Source: Paenibacillus glycanilyticus
GTDB lineage: Bacteria; Bacillota; Bacilli; Paenibacillales; Paenibacillaceae
Reading direction: 5' to 3'
Length of the DNA: 64,000 bases
NCBI RefSeq assembly: GCF_023715145.1
Contig: NZ_JAMBNP010000014.1
Span: 1 to 64,000, forward strand
In this document: piece after piece, positions 62,181 to 64,000 of the stretch
How positions within the stretch are numbered: the stretch's first letter is position 1
Layout of the letters: the number at the start of each line of letters is the position of its first letter
Program-made: the position numbers and the translations under genes
Notes under the pieces: generated by a model
What the model saw: only the letters and a program-made list of their open reading frames with translations
What the model was told of the DNA's origin: nothing
Databases searched by the model: none

Positions 62181-62207
62181 GCAGGTTTACAAAGGAGAGA
62201 ACGAAAT

Positions 62208-63638
62208 TTGAATATTTTGTTTGTAGGAGCGGAATGCGCCCCGTTTCTGAAGACGGGCGGGCTTGGCGACGTGCTTGGCGCACTGCCGGCCGCGCTTAAA
62301 TCCCAAGGAGTTGAAGCACGCGTAATGCTGCCGCTGTATACCTCGATTCCAGAGCATTACCGGACCCGCATGAAGACGATAGCGGAAATCCGGGTTTCGG
62401 TCGGATGGCGATATGCGTATTGCGGAATTCGCGAATTGGAGCATGAAGGTATTATTTATTATTTTCTCGACAACGAGCAGTATTTCAAGAGAGGCTCTGC
62501 CTACGGACATGACGATGACGGGGAGCGATTCGCCTTCCTGTGCCGCGCTGCGCTGGAGTCCCTCCCTTCAATCGGATATTGGCCCGATCTTATACACGGG
62601 CATGATTGGCATACCGGCATGATTCCTGCGCTGCTGCGCCATCATTACGGCTGGCGGAAGGAATATGCGGGAATTAAGACGGTGTTCACCATTCATAATT
62701 TGCAGTATCAAGGCAATTATCCGCCGCATGTACTCGGCGATTTGCTGGGACTGCCGCCTCATTATATGAGCTACGATCATGTGGAGTCTTACGGCTCCGT
62801 CAGCTTTATGAAAGCCGGCATTCAGCTGTCGGATCGCGTCACAACCGTTAGTCCGTCTTATGCGGCCGAAATCAAGACGCCGGAATATGGCTGCGGAATG
62901 GAAGAGGTGCTGCGCAGCCGGGGCGGCAGCCTGGTTGGCATCGTGAACGGCATCGACGATGGTTTGTATGATCCGGCGGCGGATGCGGAGCTGCAGGCGC
63001 ATTATTCGGCCGTCTCGCCAGATGCCAAGATGGTCTGTAAAACGGCGCTGCAGTGGGAGCTAGGCCTGCGGGAAGACGTAGAGGTACCGCTCATTGGCAT
63101 GGTTGGCCGTCTTACGGACCAGAAGGGGCTTCCGCTCGTTCTGGAGCGCTTGGACGAGTTGGTGGCTACCGAGCATGTCCAGCTTGCGCTGCTTGGCACC
63201 GGGGATCCACATCTGGAGTATCTGTTCCGCGAAGCGGAGCACCGCTATAAAGGAAGAGTTGTCTCCTATATTGGCTTCGACGAAGGTCTTGCCCGCCGAA
63301 TCTATGCCGGCTCGGATCTGTTCCTGATGCCGTCGCGGTTTGAGCCATGCGGGATCAGCCAGCTGCTTGCGCTAAGATACGGCAGCCTGCCCATTGTCCG
63401 CGAGACGGGAGGACTGCGTGATACCGTTCAGAGCTATAATGAGTGGACGGGAGAGGGCAATGGCTTTTCCTTTGCTTCCTACAATAGCGGGGATATGCTG
63501 TATACGGTACGCCGGGCGTTATCTTTATGGAGAGACCCGGAGGTACGGGATAAGCTCGTAAGGCGCGCTTTGCAGGGCGACTACAGCTGGAACCGATCGG
63601 CGCAGCAGTACAAGGAATTATATGAGGAGCTATTATAA
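62208..63638 (+). CDS. glgA: glycogen synthase (ADP-glucose dependent)
   Basis: 476 residues of the GT5 family. ECAPFLKTGGLGDVLGALP at the N-terminus has the ADP-glucose-binding KTGGL, and SRFEPCGISQLLALRYG near 385 holds the catalytic Glu loop. It elongates glycogen with ADP-glucose made by GlgC. TTG start with AAAGGAGAG nine bases upstream. Confidence 0.96.
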   Translation: MNILFVGAECAPFLKTGGLGDVLGALPAALKSQGVEARVMLPLYTSIPEHYRTRMKTIAEIRVSVGWRYAYCGIRELEHEGIIYYFLDNEQYFKRGSAYGHDDDGERFAFLCRAALESLPSIGYWPDLIHGHDWHTGMIPALLRHHYGWRKEYAGIKTVFTIHNLQYQGNYPPHVLGDLLGLPPHYMSYDHVESYGSVSFMKAGIQLSDRVTTVSPSYAAEIKTPEYGCGMEEVLRSRGGSLVGIVNGIDDGLYDPAADAELQAHYSAVSPDAKMVCKTALQWELGLREDVEVPLIGMVGRLTDQKGLPLVLERLDELVATEHVQLALLGTGDPHLEYLFREAEHRYKGRVVSYIGFDEGLARRIYAGSDLFLMPSRFEPCGISQLLALRYGSLPIVRETGGLRDTVQSYNEWTGEGNGFSFASYNSGDMLYTVRRALSLWRDPEVRDKLVRRALQGDYSWNRSAQQYKELYEELL

Positions 63639-63645
63639 AGACAAT

Positions 63646-63679
63646 GGCGGTGCCGGATTCGTCCGGCACCGCCTTTATT
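63646..63679 (+). terminator. terminator of glgB-glgA
   Basis: GGCGGTGCCGGA/TCCGGCACCGCC 12-bp stem with a TTCG loop and a T-rich tail. Confidence 0.9.
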
Positions 63680-63692
63680 GTTGCTTCACCCG

Positions 63693-64000
63693 CTAATCAA
63701 TCTTGCGCCATACAATCCGGTACCCGTTTGGTTCCAGAGAGATAACGAGCTTGCCGTCAGGATTGTCTATCTGCTCGTCGGTCAACGCATCGCGCCATCC
63801 GCCTTCCTTCATTGGGTGCGACAGCTCCACAGGCTCATCCGAACGGTTCATCCATACCGTGAAATGCTCTTTGCCGTCCAACCGTTCATAGACGAGAGAA
63901 CCGCCTTCGCCATCGGCAGACAATACGCGGTAACGGCCGCTTCGCAGGGCGGCGCGCTCCTTCCTGAGCGAAATAAGCAGCTTATAGAAATCAAACAGCT
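63693..64000 (-). CDS. GH13-type alpha-glycosidase, C-terminal part
   Basis: About 102 residues are visible; the gene enters from beyond the window end with no start in view. The segment FDFYKLLISLRKERAALRSG is the typical end of a GH13 barrel, where glucosidases and neopullulanases read YR.LI.LRK..PAL..G. It is followed by a C-terminal beta domain (FTVWMNRSDEPVEL, ISLEPNGYRIVWR). It probably degrades starch, maltodextrin or glycogen, in line with the neighbouring glg genes. Confidence 0.8.
   Translation of the reverse strand, partial: LFDFYKLLISLRKERAALRSGRYRVLSADGEGGSLVYERLDGKEHFTVWMNRSDEPVELSHPMKEGGWRDALTDEQIDNPDGKLVISLEPNGYRIVWRKID

Overview
The window reads as a chromosomal segment of a spore-forming low- to mid-GC Gram-positive bacterium of the Paenibacillus/Cohnella type. 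The evidence is the spore-associated YyaC-like protein, YqkE-, YkuK-, YflT- and DUF1128-like proteins, T-box leaders, and a gene order around tsaE-tsaB-rimI-tsaD, ABC-F, moaC, tatA-tatC that matches the ydi region of Bacillus subtilis. No phage, transposase or CRISPR array was seen.

Layout. 1-1.1 kb: the 3' end of a 23S rRNA gene followed, with no 5S gene visible, by nine tRNA genes. 1.1-8.2 kb: an oxidoreductase, a SEC-C protein, an M29 aminopeptidase, small conserved proteins, a PPP-type phosphatase and an orphan sensor kinase. 8.2-10.2 kb (minus strand): a membrane protein, a class 1 isoprenoid-fold enzyme and an NHLP-type peptide precursor ending in tryptophan. 10.3-18.9 kb: a papain-like hydrolase behind a structured leader, an SDR, the Fur-controlled iron operon efeO-efeB-efeU, a GH26-like glycosidase and an alpha/beta hydrolase. 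18.9-26.2 kb: a lipase, T-box-controlled thrS, a CorA-like channel, a YflT-type stress protein, a FAD oxidoreductase and an AraC regulator divergent from galK-galE-galT (26.4-30.2 kb). 30.5-39.6 kb: conserved hypotheticals, a YyaC-like protein, a hydrolase behind a tandem structured repeat, a methyltransferase, a GGDEF protein, an HD-GYP protein with an altered HD motif, and YitT.

39.6-58.4 kb is the most interesting part. The thiL-tsaE-tsaB-rimI-tsaD cluster is followed by leuA with two consecutive leucine T-boxes, a dense DnaA-box cluster, a frameshifted ABC ATPase gene, and a complete ComQ-ComX-ComP-ComA type quorum-sensing locus. The conserved block then resumes with an ABC-F ATPase, a 5-formyl-THF cyclo-ligase, moaC, a MoaB-type gene, a MoeA-like gene, tatA and tatC. 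The comX gene carries a perfect 17-bp hairpin immediately before its ribosome binding site and a dyad of TTGCGG/CCGCAA half-sites further upstream. The Tat genes probably export EfeB, which has a twin-arginine signal.

58.4-64 kb holds glycogen metabolism: glgC diverges from glgB-glgA, and the C-terminus of a GH13-type glycosidase lies at the window end. The glgB leader is an array of 52/53-bp hairpin units. Its head sequence is shared with the 66-bp repeat at 32.2 kb, so the two arrays look like members of one leader-repeat family. The two peptide/isoprenyl-enzyme pairs in one window (ComX/ComQ and the NHLP peptide with its neighbour) suggest a second, so far unassigned, prenylated-peptide system.
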